64,000 bases of DNA from Halicephalobus mephisto (taxonomy: Eukaryota; Nematoda; Chromadorea; Rhabditida; Panagrolaimidae), in the NCBI GenBank assembly GCA_009193035.1, contig SWDT01000406.1, forward strand, positions 155,735 to 219,734, read 5' to 3'. A program made the translations under genes and the position numbers. Positions within the stretch are counted from its first letter, which is position 1, and each line of letters opens with the position of its first letter. Below, one piece after another: positions 48,555 through 61,700 of the stretch. The notes beneath the pieces are model-generated. The model was not told where the DNA came from. It was given only the letters and a program-made list of their open reading frames with translations, and ran no database searches.

Positions 48555-49012
48555 ATGCACTCGAAGCGGTCTTTCGAGATAAATTACATATCACTTTATA
48601 GTTCTTAAAACACTGATTCAGAATCCGTATTTTTGCTAAACAATTTTCTGAAACGAGATAATTTGGAAAACTACCAAATTTAGGATTGCGTTTTCTGATG
48701 TTTGTAATCATTTATTTCGAAAAAACAACCAAATAGCCATAATCAGTACAAAAATGCATTTAGTTGAGAAAAAATATTAAAATTGGTAAGTTAGAGTAGA
48801 AAACGAACGGCTCTAAATTTCGATGCACAGATGAGAAGATATTCATGTTTTTCCCTAATTTTCGATATATGGAATTTCACACATTTATCTTATTTTTTTT
48901 ATTCTAGAAAGATGTTTACCAAAAACTAAGTAAGGATTTTCAATATCCATCTGATAACCTACAAAACCAGCTGTAATTTGTTTCAAAAAACCACTTCGAA
49001 CAAAGTACCATC
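48555..49012. mobile_element. MITE-like element with terminal inverted repeats, copy 2 (diverged)
   Basis: Same layout as 19981-20470: the left end has ACATATCACTTTATAGTTCTTAAAA with CTGATTCAGAATCCG, the centre has AAATTTAGGATTGCGTTTTCTGATGTTTGT, and the right end has TTTCAAAAAACCACTTCGAACAAAGT. Many substitutions indicate age. Non-coding. Confidence 0.65.
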
Positions 49013-50489
49013 TTTTGTCAGAATTCATTGTTTATTTTTATTCATTGTTGTTTTAAAAAAGTTTCATATATCCCATTCAAAAAAATCTATTTTTAAAAAT
49101 TTAAATGTTACGGCGTTTTGGATATCTAGTAATACCTTCATATATGACTTTTAATCCTCGAGGGTTTTGCATCATATACGTTTTAATCCAAAAGGCTCTA
49201 GATCTAAGGTTTTTAAAAAATTAATTACGAAATTATCACGTAGACCAGTTTCTAAAAATTCCCAAAAATTCGTTTCGAGACAATTTTGTTTAAAAAGTTC
49301 ATTTTTTATTGTAATTTTTTAAATTTTGAACATTTTTAAAAAAATTGAATTTTTTAAATTTTGAGTATTTAAAAAAAATAGATTTTTTTATTATTGTAAT
49401 TTTTAAATTTTGACCAATAAAAAAAACAGAATTTCCTTTTTATTGTAATTTTTAAAATTTTGAACATTTTTTAAAAAATAGAATTTTTTTATTTTGAGTA
49501 TTTTAAAAAAAATAGAATTTTGAAAATTTTAAAAAATAGAATTTCCTATTTATTGTGATTTTTTAAATTTTTAGTATTTAAAAAAAATAGATTTTTTATT
49601 ATTTTTTATTACAAAATTTTTTATCAGAAGTATACTGTAGATTCTGAATCCATAGAAATTACACGAAATATGGAAATTATTTCGTGTCGGGACCAAAGTT
49701 GAACAGTTAGTTTTTTTAACAAATCCAATTAAATTCGAAATTCACATCTGTTTTATGAATTTTCCCCTAGGATTTGAAAAATAATAAAATTATTAAAAAA
49801 AATCACATCGTTCCGAAAAATTGACAAATACCCTCAGGAACCTTGTATCTTAGAAAATTTTTTATTATTTTTTTGTTTAAAAATCAAAAAAATTAATAAA
49901 GTACCCTCAGGGACTCCACGTCTTAGAAAACTTCCTACTGTAATTTTATTGTTTTAAAAATCAAAAAATTAACAAGTACTTTAAGAATTTTTTATTTTTT
50001 TTAAGAAATTTTTTAAAAATTAAAAAATTAACAAGTACTCAAAAAAATTTTTTAAAGAAGTGTTTTTAAAAATTTGAAAATTAATAAATATTTTAAATTT
50101 TTAAATTTGAAAATTAATAAGTACTCTAGAAATCATATTTTTTTGAAAATTTTTATTAAAATTTTAAAAATCAAAAAAAAAATTGAAAATTCTATATTTT
50201 CTTTAAAAAGTTTATTGTTTTAAAAAATTGGAAATTGACAAGTACCCCGAGAACTCTTTTTTTTTTGAGAAATTTTTATTAAAGTTTTTAAAAAATTAAT
50301 ATCAAATTTGAAGCATCTTTGGATTAATTATTACTGCTTTATTTTTCAAGATTGCCGTAGTAAAAACATGGAAATATTTAATTTCGACAACGCAGACCGA
50401 ATTAAAGAAATCTAAAAAGTATTGGATCCGGGATTTGACGACCGTTTTTGTTCTTCAAATTTAGTGTTTGTTATTTTCGATTTTTGGAT
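49013..50489. other. AT-rich intergenic DNA with short-unit repeats
   Basis: No gene seen. Bases 49310-49620 repeat AAAAAATAGAATTTTTTTATT-type units. Bases 49800-50290 repeat AAAATTAACAAGTAC(T/C)C-type units. TTTATT at 50338-50343 reads AATAAA on the minus strand, about 150 bases past the pdf-2 stop, and is its likely poly(A) signal. Confidence 0.4.
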
Positions 50490-51645
50490 TCACTTGCCGA
50501 CATCGCCCAGACGATCGAGAGTCCCGAAGTTCTTGATGATGTGGTTGACGAGTTCTGCGTTGTTCCTCTTCGCAAGCCTAGGGTCCTCCTCGACGTTGCT
50601 GGAGGGGAAGTTGAGGTCGAATCTTCTCATCACGACGTGGTCATAGCCCGGAACATATCTGTCCAAAAACTGCCGAACCATTGCTGAACGGACAACTGCC
50701 TGGAAAATTACTCAAATTTATTCAGACTTCCTGAGGCATATCTAATTGGAAATAATACTTATAATAATAAATTCATCTTCGAACTTTGTAAAAATAATTT
50801 TGATCAATGTCCAAAAATATTCACTATCCGGTTTTCAATGAAGCTGTTTTTTTGGATAGTGACTTTGACATCCTAACAACAGTCAAGGATAGTGTCCAGA
50901 ATTCAGTCACTTTCTATAATTATTATTGGAGCTGTTTTTTTGGATAGTGACTTTGACACTCCAACAACAGCCAAGGATAGTGTCCAAAATTCAGTTATCG
51001 TCTACAATATTAAAATTGTCATTCGGATAGTGACTTTGACACTCCAACAACAGTCAAGGATAGTGTCCAGAATTCAGTTATCGTTACAGTATTAAAATTG
51101 TCATTCGAATAGTGACTTTAACACTCCAACAACAGTCAAGGATAGTGTCCAAAATTCAGTCACTTTCTATAATTATTATTGGAGCTGTTTTGGATAGTGA
51201 CTAAAAAGTTCTGATTTAAATTAAAATGGACACTATCCATTTTCTCACTTAAAGCTGTTTTGGAAAGTGTTCAAAGTCAATCATTACTCAATTCTTCATT
51301 AGTATAGTTCTTCCGAATAGTAATTGAACTATATCCTCAAAAGTAGAGCCTAATCCTTATCTAGTCCTCATTTCACCCACACACGGAAAAAAGTAATTTT
51401 TGGCACAGAAAAAAATAAAAATCATCATTATTTTTAAATTTTCGTTACAAATGTTAAATATTCATGAAAAATGTGACGATTGTGTCACATTTCGCAATTG
51501 TTAAGAAATCAAAAGTAATTTTTTTTTGTGCATTTACGAAATCCCTTACATCTCTGTTGGAAAGCGCAGCGGCGTGTGTCTGTGCGAAGAAGGCGACAGC
51601 GACGAGGATCAGGACGATGGGCAAAAACTCCATTTTCCGGATCAT
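50490..51645 (-). CDS. pdf-2: PDF-2-type pigment-dispersing-factor neuropeptide precursor
   Basis: Two minus-strand exons, 51550-51645 and 50490-50699 (donor GTAAGG, acceptor TTTTCCAG), give 101 aa. Residues 1-26 form a signal peptide (MIRKMEFLPIVLILVAVAFF...THA). A spacer follows (DRYVPGYDHVVMRRFDLNFP). Then come the dibasic site KR at 76-77 and a single 22-residue peptide at 78-99 beginning NNAELVNH and ending FGTLDRLGDV. A terminal GK and the stop provide the C-terminal amidation signal. The peptide differs by only a few conservative changes from the Caenorhabditis PDF-2 I recall. Known role: ligand of the class B receptor PDFR-1, modulating locomotion and arousal states. A second ATG (codon 5) could be the real start; both keep the signal peptide. 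An alternative donor GTAAAT two codons downstream is also in frame. Confidence 0.92.
50826..51290. repeat. GATAGTGAC repeat array in the pdf-2 intron
   Basis: Four imperfect copies of a unit with TTGGATAGTGACTTTGACA and CAACAGTCAAGGATAGTGTCC, spaced about 90-115 bases, followed by inverted fragments (GGACACTATCCATTTTCTC). Related text occurs at 57785-58290, 61215-61390 and 62300-62500. Confidence 0.85.
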
Positions 51646-51680
51646 TTTCTGGATCTGGGGACCGAGATTGAGACCGTAGA

Positions 51681-51692
51681 CTGAAACAAAAA
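51681..51692 (-). promoter_or_regulatory. 5' leader acceptor (cis or trans splice) of pdf-2
   Basis: On the minus strand TTTTTTGTTTCAG ends 36 bases before the pdf-2 ATG, a consensus worm acceptor. It most likely receives a spliced leader or an upstream non-coding exon. No donor was located upstream. Confidence 0.5.
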
Positions 51693-53450
51693 ATTAATTT
51701 TTCAGAAATATTTTTATTTTAATCAAGACATCTGAAGATTATATACAATTTCGCGACTAAGATGGTCGAATCCTGGTGTCCAATTTAAAACCTCTACTTA
51801 TAGTCTTTAACGAAGCTTATTAGATACAGTACGCCCGTATCTGGAAGACGTTTTTCGAAATCAGTTAACAAAGCCATTTTTGATTCCGAATTTTAAAACT
51901 AAAAACAAAATTTAAAACGTCAGAAATTTATTCAGAAGCCCACTCAGTTTTAATTCACCCCCGGCCACGGAAGGCGTTCTTCAAGTCCTAATGAAAAACA
52001 GCCACAGTACCGCAGAAATATGAATAGACAAAAAAGTTCAGAAAAATTAGAATAAAAAATAAAAAATTTGAATTAAAAAATTAAAAAATGTAAACAAAAA
52101 AGTTAAAAAATTAGGATAAAAAATAAAAAATTTAAATTTAAAAAAGTTAAAAAAATAAAAAATTTAAATTTAAAAAAGTTAAAAAAAATAAAAAATTTAA
52201 ATTTAAAAAAGTTAAAAAAAATAAAAAATTTAAATTTAAAAAAGTTAGAAAATTTAAATAAAAAACAAAAAATTTAAATTTAAAAAAGTTTGAAAATTTA
52301 AATAAAAAAGTTAACAAAATTTTTAATTACAGAATTTAAAAAATTTTTCGATTAAGATTGAAGATTAAAAATTTTTTTAAATTTAAAAACTAATGAATTC
52401 TAAAAATGTAAAAATCCTATGTGACGTGTGAATAACCTTATGTGATGTCCTGTAATGTCATCCAAACATCACGGTCAAGAAATTTGATAAAAATTATTTT
52501 TATTATTTCGAAAATTAAAAAATTCGAAAAAATTTACAAAACGAATTTTCCAATTAAGACCTAAAATTGCGAAATTTAATATTTATAATGTTTTAAAAAT
52601 TACAATTATTTTTTTTTGTAAATTTCTTCGTCAAAAAAAATTTTAATTTTCGGACTAAGACCCAAAATTGCGAAATTTAATATTTATAATGTTTTAAAAA
52701 TTACAATTATTTTTTTTTTGTAAATTTTTTCGTCAAAAAAAATTTTAATTTTCAGATTAAGGCCTAAAATTGCGAAATTTAATATTTATGTGATTTCATA
52801 ATGTTCAAATCACAGTATTATAGAGCACATAAACACCCATTAAAACTGTCGTAAAAATGCCGTAACGCGAATTCTGAGAACTTTCCAGTCAAGACCAAAA
52901 AATACAAAATACGACATTCGAGAAGTTCACGAGGTTCTGATTATATGGTCATGGAAATAAAAATCTTCGTCATTTTATAAAAATGTCTCAAAACGAATTT
53001 TTAGAATTTTCCAATCAAGACCAAAAACTTCAACTTTTTTATTATTTTTAAAGGTTCCAGTTATACAGTAATAAAAGCGAAAATTTTTTTGTACAAAATC
53101 TAACAAAAATGTCTCAAGACGAATTTTTAGAATTTTCCAATCAAGACCAAAAAGTAAAAAATTCTGTATTTTTTACGGTTCCAAAATCGTCAAAAAATCT
53201 TAAAAACTATGGTTTAGGAAGTTATTGAAAAAAATATTTGTAAAATAAAAATTCTGGTTTCGGAAATACAGTATGAAATATTCATTTTGTTGTAGCTAAA
53301 AAGTACAGTCCAATTTGTTTTCTGAAATGAAATGATTGAAAGTGTAGTTTTTCTTCAAGAAGTTGACACTAATTTAGGATTAATCAAGAATCCCAGTAAA
53401 TTTCCTATCAGGACAACGTGGATTATTTGGGTATAAATAAGGATAATTGC
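51693..53450. repeat. AT-rich intergenic DNA with three tandem arrays
   Basis: No gene seen. 52130-52330: AAAAAATTTAAATTTAAAAAAGTT-type 30-base units. 52530-52790: three copies of a unit of about 115 bases with ATTGCGAAATTTAATATTTAT. 52870-53160: three copies of a unit with CGAATTTTTAGAATTTTCCA and ATCAAGACCAAAAA. Bases 51700-52010, upstream of pdf-2, are more complex and may hold its promoter. Confidence 0.65.
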
Positions 53451-54127
53451 ACACAAAAAGAGTAAATATTATACAATATATGGATATATCAAAATAGCTC
53501 TGATGTATGAAATTCATTATATTCAATGTATGGATATATTAAATATGATATCGGTACATCGTATATAATGTATAGATATATTAAAGACAATGTACCTGAT
53601 GTATTATATTCAATGTATGGATATATTAAATATGATATCGGTACATCGTATATAATGTATCTGATATATGAAATGGCTCTGATGTAGCAGATATATTATA
53701 TTCGATGTATCGATATATTAAATATGATATCGGTACATAGTATATAGTGTATGGATGTATTAAATACAATGTACCTGATGTATTATATTCAATATATCGA
53801 TATATTAAGTTGATATCGGTACATAGTATATAATGTATTCGGTATATTAAATGGCTCTGATGTAGCAGATACACTATGTTCAGTGTACCAATACATTAAG
53901 TTCATATCGGTGCATTGTATATGATGTATGGATATATTAACACAGTGCATCTGATACATTAGAGCTGTTTTAACATATCCTTTTTTGTGTATGGTATCGA
54001 TATGTTAAAACAGCTCTGATGTATCAAACACCTTATGTTTAATATATCAGTGCATTATATTCAGTGTACCAGTGCATAATACGTGTTCGGTACATTAGAG
54101 TTGTTTTAATGTACCGTTTTCGTGTGT
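53451..54127. mobile_element. ACACAAAA-bounded minisatellite element, copy B
   Basis: It starts ACACAAAAAG and ends CGTTTTCGTGTGT. The interior is an imperfect tandem of ATATTAAATATGATATCGGTACAT and TATTATATTCAATATATCGATATATT units plus AATGGCTCTGATGTAGCAGATA blocks. At about 53980-54010 a TTTTTTGTGTATGGTATCGA junction suggests two elements fused head to tail. Minus-strand YLIYRYIEYN frames are by-products. Confidence 0.75.
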
Positions 54128-55849
54128 TAAGAGACAAATACCTCTTTGAAAATCAAAAATTGAATAAAAAATATTTATTTAAAACAATCCAGTAAAAATC
54201 CGAAATTTTTCAAAACAATTATCAACATAGAAATATTTCACTTAAAAATCAAAAAAAAATTTAATTAATTTAAAAATTTAAAAAATTCTTTTTTCACTGA
54301 AGCCTAAAAATTAAAAATAAAAGTTTTTTAAAAATAAATTGAATTTGACGAATTTAAAATTTTTTAATTTTTAAAATTTGTATTCCAGACCAAACATGTT
54401 TTTTAAACTTTTTGGTCTTGAGCGAAAATTACATAAAATTACGTGTTTTTCAAAGTACTGTTGATCCTCTAAAAACCGCCTCGAGATCACTACTTTCTTT
54501 GAAAAAGTTTATTTTTAAAATTAATAATTTTTTAAAATCAGAGAAATTTGAAAAAACAATCACATAAAACCAGATTATTTCGACTATTAAATCTAAAATA
54601 GTCCAAATTAATTTTCCGAAGACCCAGATTAATGAAATAATTAGGATTTTATTAATCATGACGTCAGAATAAAAAAATTCCAAAGTTAATAAATTTCGAA
54701 AATTAATTTTTTTTTAATTTTTTAAATTCCAAACTTACAGTAATTGTTCTAAAATCATCGTAATTTAAAAATAAATTTTAAAAAAATACTAGAGTATTAT
54801 TTTGTAAACAAATAATTTTTTAAATTTATTTATTATTTTACTGTAAATAACAAAGTCGGTTTTAAAATGAGACCTGATCTGAATCCATTAATCAGTTAAG
54901 TAAATAATTTCATGAATAAAGTAAAAACAAAAAAACAAATAACTACAGTAACTGAAGCATTTCGGAAATTTAAATAAAATTATCCAAAATAAAATAAATT
55001 TATTAAAAAAAATAAAATAAATTTATTAAAAAAAATAAAATTAATTTATTAAAAAAAATAAAATTAATTTATTAAAAAAAATTAATTTAATTTATTAAAA
55101 AAATTAATTTAATTTACCAAAAGTTACTGTAGATTATTAGAAATTAATTTAAATTTCATCAAAAATTGGGTCTAATTAAAAATTTTTAAAATTTTTTAGT
55201 TTCTTAAATTTCAAATTTTAAAAAAATCAAAAAGTACTTCTTAGTTAAATTAACTCATTTCGTAATCCCCTTAGGGACTTTTTTACAGTAGGGAACGGAT
55301 AAGGTACTCAAGGGGAGAGGGGTTTTTATATATCGAAAAATGTCAAAAATAATTTTTTATATTTTTAATTTTTCTAAACTTTAAAAAATATGAAAAAGAT
55401 ATTTATATTTTCTGTGTAGGAGAAAATTATTTTTTAAAAATGAAAAAAATTGGAACGCCGGATTTATCTCTGGGAACCTGTGTGAAAACAGCGGATTTAG
55501 GAGTTTAAAAATTATACAAATCTATCATTTTTAAAATCGAAATTTTGTAATTCTTGTTCCATAAACTTTCTCAGAGATTCTGACGAGGTTAATCTTTTTT
55601 GCCGATGGCGATTTATCACGTGAATCGAGGATTTGACAGAAAATCAAAAATTAAATATTTAAAAAATGAATGACGAATTGAAAAAATAAATTTTATCTAA
55701 AACAACTTTTCGGAAGCAATTTTGAAAGTAGTAAAAGTTTACAACCAACAAAATGTGGAGTAACAATTATTCCATCTTTTTAGAGGAAGTGTTGAAACAG
55801 AAACAAGTCAGGTACTCCAAGGATTCAGAACTACAGAAACAGCTCTAAT
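54128..55849. other. AT-rich intergenic DNA
   Basis: No gene seen. Bases 54960-55120 are a short-unit array of AAAATAAAATTAATTTATTA. Bases 55280-55320 and 55450-55640 are slightly more complex but have no frame. Confidence 0.4.
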
Positions 55850-56790
55850 TTATTAGTATATAAATTGAGGATAAGTAAAAGTGAATTATATTCACTGCTT
55901 CGATACATAAAATACAACAGTACTTATGGGTTATACACACGCAGGTCTTGACACAAAAATTTGTAGTGCATTTTAGCATATTTTTAGATAAAGTAACAAT
56001 TTCAAACAAAAATACAAATGATATAGTAAGATATAGTAAGAGATAGTTAAGTTAGATTTAAGTTTCTTAGACTGGATTTAGGCTTTGACCTAAGTTTAGG
56101 TTAAGCTAGATTAGGATGTGTGCGTATGACCCATAAGTACCGAGATAATATATCATCTGGTGCATGAAATTCAACGCATCTGGTACATCGGAAATGATGT
56201 ACCCAATGCATAGAGGTCAATGTATCTGATGCATTAGAAGTATTATATCAGAATTGTTTTCATGTATCGATACATTATATATGATGCACCATCTTTTGTA
56301 TGTATTATCTACGCCTTTCTATTTCCTGTGATGCATCTATTATCTTATATTTTTCCGACTTTGGTTAGATAATTCGCTTACTTAGACCTCTAACTTGGGC
56401 AACTAAACACATTATCAAAGATGCGATACAAGGAATTTTCTAAATGAGAAAAAACGATATACTCTCCTTTGGAAAGAATAAAAAGTTTTTTTTCTTCTGT
56501 TCAACAGAGTGGTAGAAGTTTGTTTATCGGGCATTACCGTATCCTATGCATGTATCTTCTTGTCTGTTTTCTTCTACTTTTGTTATTTCAACTCGTATCT
56601 TCTATCCTTCTGTCTTCTGTACCTAATTCCTCTCTCTGTTTCCTTTTCTCCTGCATACAAAAACCAGCTCTAATGTGTCAGTATATAAGTCGGGGATAAT
56701 GTATAAATGTATTATATTCACTGTATCGATACATAAAGCATAATGTATCTCATATATCAGAGCTGTTTTGATGTATAAATATATTATAAA
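55850..56790. mobile_element. Relatives of the minisatellite element, copy C (fragmented)
   Basis: Two blocks, 56150-56300 (ATCTGATGCATTAGAAGTATT, TGTATCGATACATTATATATG) and 56655-56790 (CAGCTCTAATGTGTCAGTATA, TATCTCATATATCAGAGCTGTTTTG), carry the element's core motifs. They are separated by a pyrimidine-rich segment (56480-56660) that is open for 76 codons but has no conserved look. Clear ACACAAAA termini were not found. Confidence 0.5.
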
Positions 56791-58765
56791 ATGTGTCATT
56801 TTTGTGCATGGGATCTGGGGGAGATAACTTGATGGTAAATTTCATGGAATTGAGAAAGTTAAGATTTACAAGAAGAATCTACCGTCAATATCTACAGTAC
56901 ACACAAATTCAAAACCTCAAAGAAGAAAATGGAAAAATAAAATCGAAAATATCATCCACAATTCTCTAAATGTCAAGATTGAAGTCTACAGTAAGACCTT
57001 GTTAGTCGAAATAAAAGTACTTTTCGTTGTGGATTTTAGTAGAAAATAATTAGATTCATCCATTCCTCTTCCAGAATCTGAACTATCAATGATTTTTAAA
57101 ACGAAGACTTCGGGATTTTTGATTAAGAGGATAAAAGCAAGATGAACTCAATCTAATCTATGTTGAAATAATTACAAAGGAAATAAAGTAACTTCTGATG
57201 AGCGAAGAATAGATAAAGTCGAGGATTAAGAAACTTATAAGAAAGGATTATTATTGACAACTTAGATAACGTAATCCAAATTACGAAAAATATTCTTAGT
57301 TGAAACCATTAATTTAGAAAAATTTCAATGACTTTACAATTTTCTCCATCTCAACAAGAAGGATCAAAACACGAAACCAGATACAGTACTTTTCTGTCTT
57401 GAAGCCTGAATGTAAATTTTCAAATCAAAGAAATTTTAAAACTACAAATCTTTGAAAAAAATTTTCGCGAAAAATGTTGGAAAACGAAATATTACATGGC
57501 GTGAATTTTGGACAAAATAAGGACTAATAAATTAATTTCAGACATAAACGTTAGGAATCGGATAGCGTGACGAGGAAACAATTGATCTAATAATGAAAAA
57601 TGAAAAAAGTTAATTAAGATTTTATTTTCGGTTCTGTGTTATTTTCGAAAATCATTTTGCATTTTTTCAGTTATCGGCGATAAATAATTAATGTTAATAA
57701 CATCCATCTGTTCACAAGGCCACATCATTTCAGAAGGTCTGAAGCTCTTCCAAGCACCGTAGTTACGGTATTAATTTTCATTTTTTGGATAGTGACTCAG
57801 GCTTTTTTCTCAGTCATTATCGATAAACAGTTAAAATGGAAAACGAATAGTGGTTGATTTTAAACATAATCTTTGGGAACTCTAATAAAAATCAAAGTCA
57901 TAAAAATTAACTTCAATAACAATTATAGATAGTGATTAATTTTGGACTCTGATTCTTGTTAAATATGTCAAAGTCAAAAAATAAGCTATAGTAAAAACGG
58001 ATAATGACTAATTCCTGGACACTATCCATTTCTTTACCAAAGCTGAAAATACTGTCCAAAAACAGCTCTAATAACAATCATGGATAGTGACTAACTAGTG
58101 GGCACTGCTCAGAGCTTTCATTATAACCACCAAAGTCACTATCCGCTGTTCTCATTTGAATAGTAGCTCAGTTTCGTTCTCCAGTCACTATCCAAAAACA
58201 GTTTCAGTAAATTTCTGCATACTATCCAAGAAGCTCATTGTAGTTGTTAAGTCATCATTCATAAGGCAGTTTTGAAAAGACAATGGATAGTATCTGCTGT
58301 CAATTTAAATTAATGTTTTAATCAATATTTTTTTTTCAAAAGTTGTTTGCATTCCTTAATCATTATTCAGATAATCACTTCAATAAAAGTTATGGGTGGT
58401 GATTGGTTACAGACATTATTTTTTATCGTTGTTAAACCTTGTTGTCGGACGATTACATTAGTACATTACGGTATCGATCCAAGAAAAAACTAATAACTAG
58501 TCAATCCAATCGCTATCCTGGAGCGAACTCTGAAGTTAATGATGATCCAAAGTCGAATATCTCGTTTTTCGTCATTAAATGCATACACCTTAAATTTCAC
58601 AAGATCTTTTGAAGCAAGATAATGAGAGCAGAGAAGGAAGAGAACACCACCTTGATAAGGAGGGGAAATTGTCCTAATCAGAGCCATAAAGCGCTAACGC
58701 TAATCGAATTAAGGAAATTTTTTTGTTCAATGATTATATTCCCTAAAATTGCAAGCTGAACGAGA
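56791..58765. other. Upstream region of the threonine-rich secreted protein gene
   Basis: No gene seen. Bases 57785-58290 hold diverged GATAGTGAC-type repeats in both orientations (ACACTATCCATTTC, GGATAGTGACTAA). Bases 58490-58700 are more complex and open on the minus strand for 65 codons (MALIRTISPPYQGGVLFLLC...), but no splice partner is visible. They are more likely the promoter of the downstream gene. Confidence 0.35.
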
Positions 58766-61700
58766 ATGAGGCTTACAATATTAACCCTAATTTTATGCTG
58801 GTCTGTTTCCATCATTACAGTAATTGAAGGCCAGACGGTCCCTACTGTCGACTTCACTGTCACACCTTCAACCGCTTACCCTTTGGGTTCGGCTCCAGAC
58901 ACAGCAGGGGTCGCATTTCGTTATGCTTTTACCACTAATGCTCACAGAGCGTTCCCAAAGATATCCTTCGATATCGTCGCTCAAGATCCCATTGCCACTC
59001 GAGAGTTGAGAGTGCAGATTACCTTTGCTCACAATGGAAGAACAACGGAATTCAGAACCGCTTCATCCAGAGGAAGAGTGAGTTTTTAAGAATTTACAAG
59101 AAATATTAATTCTCAACAAGTTATAAATTAGTAAACCTTCTTGTTTCTAAAGAGATTAAAGTAAGGAAAGAGTTATACTTAGTTTTTAACAGGTTACCAG
59201 TACTCTTTCCAGTAACTTTATGAAAACAGGCTTTTCAATCCCAGAAAGTTGAATTAATTCTGTATATTTCGAAATATTAATAGCTTTAGGACAAAAATTA
59301 GGTTCAAATGAAGGATACTGAATCCTTGACTTCATGTAATCTAATGATAATCGAAAGAACCTCATGACTAAAGAACTTACTCGAAAAATCTACATACACA
59401 AAATTGGATGTATGAATATATTAAATATGATATCGGTACATCGTATATAATGTATCCGATATATGAAATGGCTCTGATGTAGCAGATATATTATATTCGA
59501 TGTATCGATATATTAAATATGATATCGGTACATCGTATATAGTGTATGGATGTATTAAATACAATATATCTGATGTATTATATTCAATATATCGATATAT
59601 TAAATATGATATCGGTACATAGTATATAATGTATTGATGCATTAAAACGGCTCTGATGTGTCGGATGCATTATATTCAATCTATCAATGAATTAAGTTGA
59701 TATCGGATGCCTTATATTCAATGTCTGAATATATTGAAACAACGCTGATACATCAGATACATCATATATCATACATCGACATCAACTCAACGTGTTGATA
59801 CGTTTAATATAGTGTATCTGATGCATCAAAGCCGTTTTAATGTACCTTTTTGTGTGTACGAGGAACACTATCCTGAGTACCTAATTTTATTTCTAAAGAA
59901 GCTCAAATTGCAATTTTTGTGATTGAAAAATTACAATTTTGATCACTTGATTAACGGCATAAGTTAAACTATGTTTTAAAATACTGTAACTTTCGATTAG
60001 CTAATGAGAGACTTTATCATTAGCAATCAAAAATATCTCAAAAATAGTCTTCCCCAGACGATCAAGTTCTAAAAGAACATCAAACCAGTAATTTCCAATT
60101 TTCGACGGTTTATAGAAAACATAATTTTCGCAATTAATCAACCGGATGTCTTTAATCAAAAGTACGGCGCTTAAAAGTTTCTCTAATGAAGACACTTTTT
60201 ACAATCCAATTTCCCTTATCATTGAAATTAATTGTTTGTGACGTCATTGTAAGTAATTAGTCTTTTATTTTTAGTTTGATATATCGCCCAATGATACTAT
60301 TGTATGGCCGTACTTGAACCATGGATTGTCCAAACAGATTAACAACGTCATATACATAAACAGTACAGGGCTGATTCGGTTGTATGCCGTAAACCAAGAT
60401 TCCGTGACTGGTCAGATGGACATCACCACCGGTTCGTTTTTGTGTTTTATAACAGATTAAAAACAATATTATTATGGATGTTAATAACAAGGTCTTTACG
60501 AAATAGTTTTGACGGGAATTTCTAGAATCTTTAATTTCAATACTAATTGTAAGTTTTTGTGGAATTCTGGAAAACTCCAGTAGTTTTCATGAGATTTTCG
60601 AACTCTCTAGAATCTTACATTGGGTTCTAGGAGTATCAACGAAAGTCTAAAAAGTTTTCACAAGATTCTTAAGTTTTAGAATATTCAATTTGACTTTGAA
60701 AGCTTCTATGAAATTCTAAGAATTCCCATGAGATTTCGGAAGATTCTAGAAAGTTCTGTTGAATCCTAGAAAACAGTAAACATTTTGATGGAATTTCGAT
60801 TTAAATTAAATTTCAGTTTTGCCCTTAACAATGGCTTCGACTCACTTCGTCGTGACTTTGCCTGTGGCATCTCCAAAAATAGATGACACAAGTCAGGCCC
60901 AACTTCTTCTCTTCGTACCGGCGAGTAGTGACAGCTACGTCAATAATATGATTACGGTACAAATGGAGAATTCAAAAGTGAAAGAACCACCTATGATGAT
61001 GACCTACAATGGAACGAAATATCTGTACTACGTGGCCTGGTCCAGAGAAATCAGCTCCCTCCAGCAGACGTTTTACGTGACTTCCACGAAGCCCATACTG
61101 GTAGTAGCTGCGGTCACCTGTGCTCCGGTTTACACTAACACCCGAGGCAATTGTGACTATGCTTCGTACATGCCTCCTCCGGCGTATTTCCAAAGTAAGG
61201 ATGAATCAAGACAAACATTAAAGATAAAGTCACTATCATTAGAGATAGTCTTTGAAGAGTGACTTTGACAACTCTAAAAACGAATAGTGACTGATTATGG
61301 ATGCTGTTTTGAGTTTATTGGAGTTTTAAAAGTAACTATTCAAAAATCAACTACAATGAAGTAATAGATAATGACCAATTCTGGATACTATTCTTCGTAC
61401 TTATTAGAAATGAAAAAAAATTGTTTAAAAAGCTCCCGTTACTTTCAAGGAATTAATAATTTGTTGAATTTTGTAGATTGTCCCGTCTACTCCTACGATC
61501 TCATCGCCACAGATGGAATCAACGCTGTCGACTACTTTCTTTCTCCTCCAGTCTGGAAAGATTGCGATAATGGGATAAACGGAATCAACTCCCAATATAT
61601 CTATTACCAAGACTCCGAACAAACCACCAAACTCATCAACTCCAAAGGACCTCAGGCCCCTCTGCAAATGAAGACCAATGGTAGTATCGCCTTCAGATCA

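Noticed and set aside
53626..53874. YLIYRYIEYN repeat frames (also at 59421 and 62040)
   Set aside because: They recur in every copy of the minisatellite element with different boundaries, so they are repeat by-products.
56469..56699. 76-codon hydrophobic frame MERIKSFFSSVQQ
   Set aside because: Hydrophobicity comes from a pyrimidine-rich tract between two repeat blocks; no splice partner or conserved motif.
60001..60195. 64-codon minus frame in intron 1 of the mucin-like gene (VFYKPSKIGNYWFDVLLELD)
   Set aside because: Composition looks protein-like, but it starts at a non-ATG codon and lacks a clear acceptor or partner exon; possibly a gene remnant.
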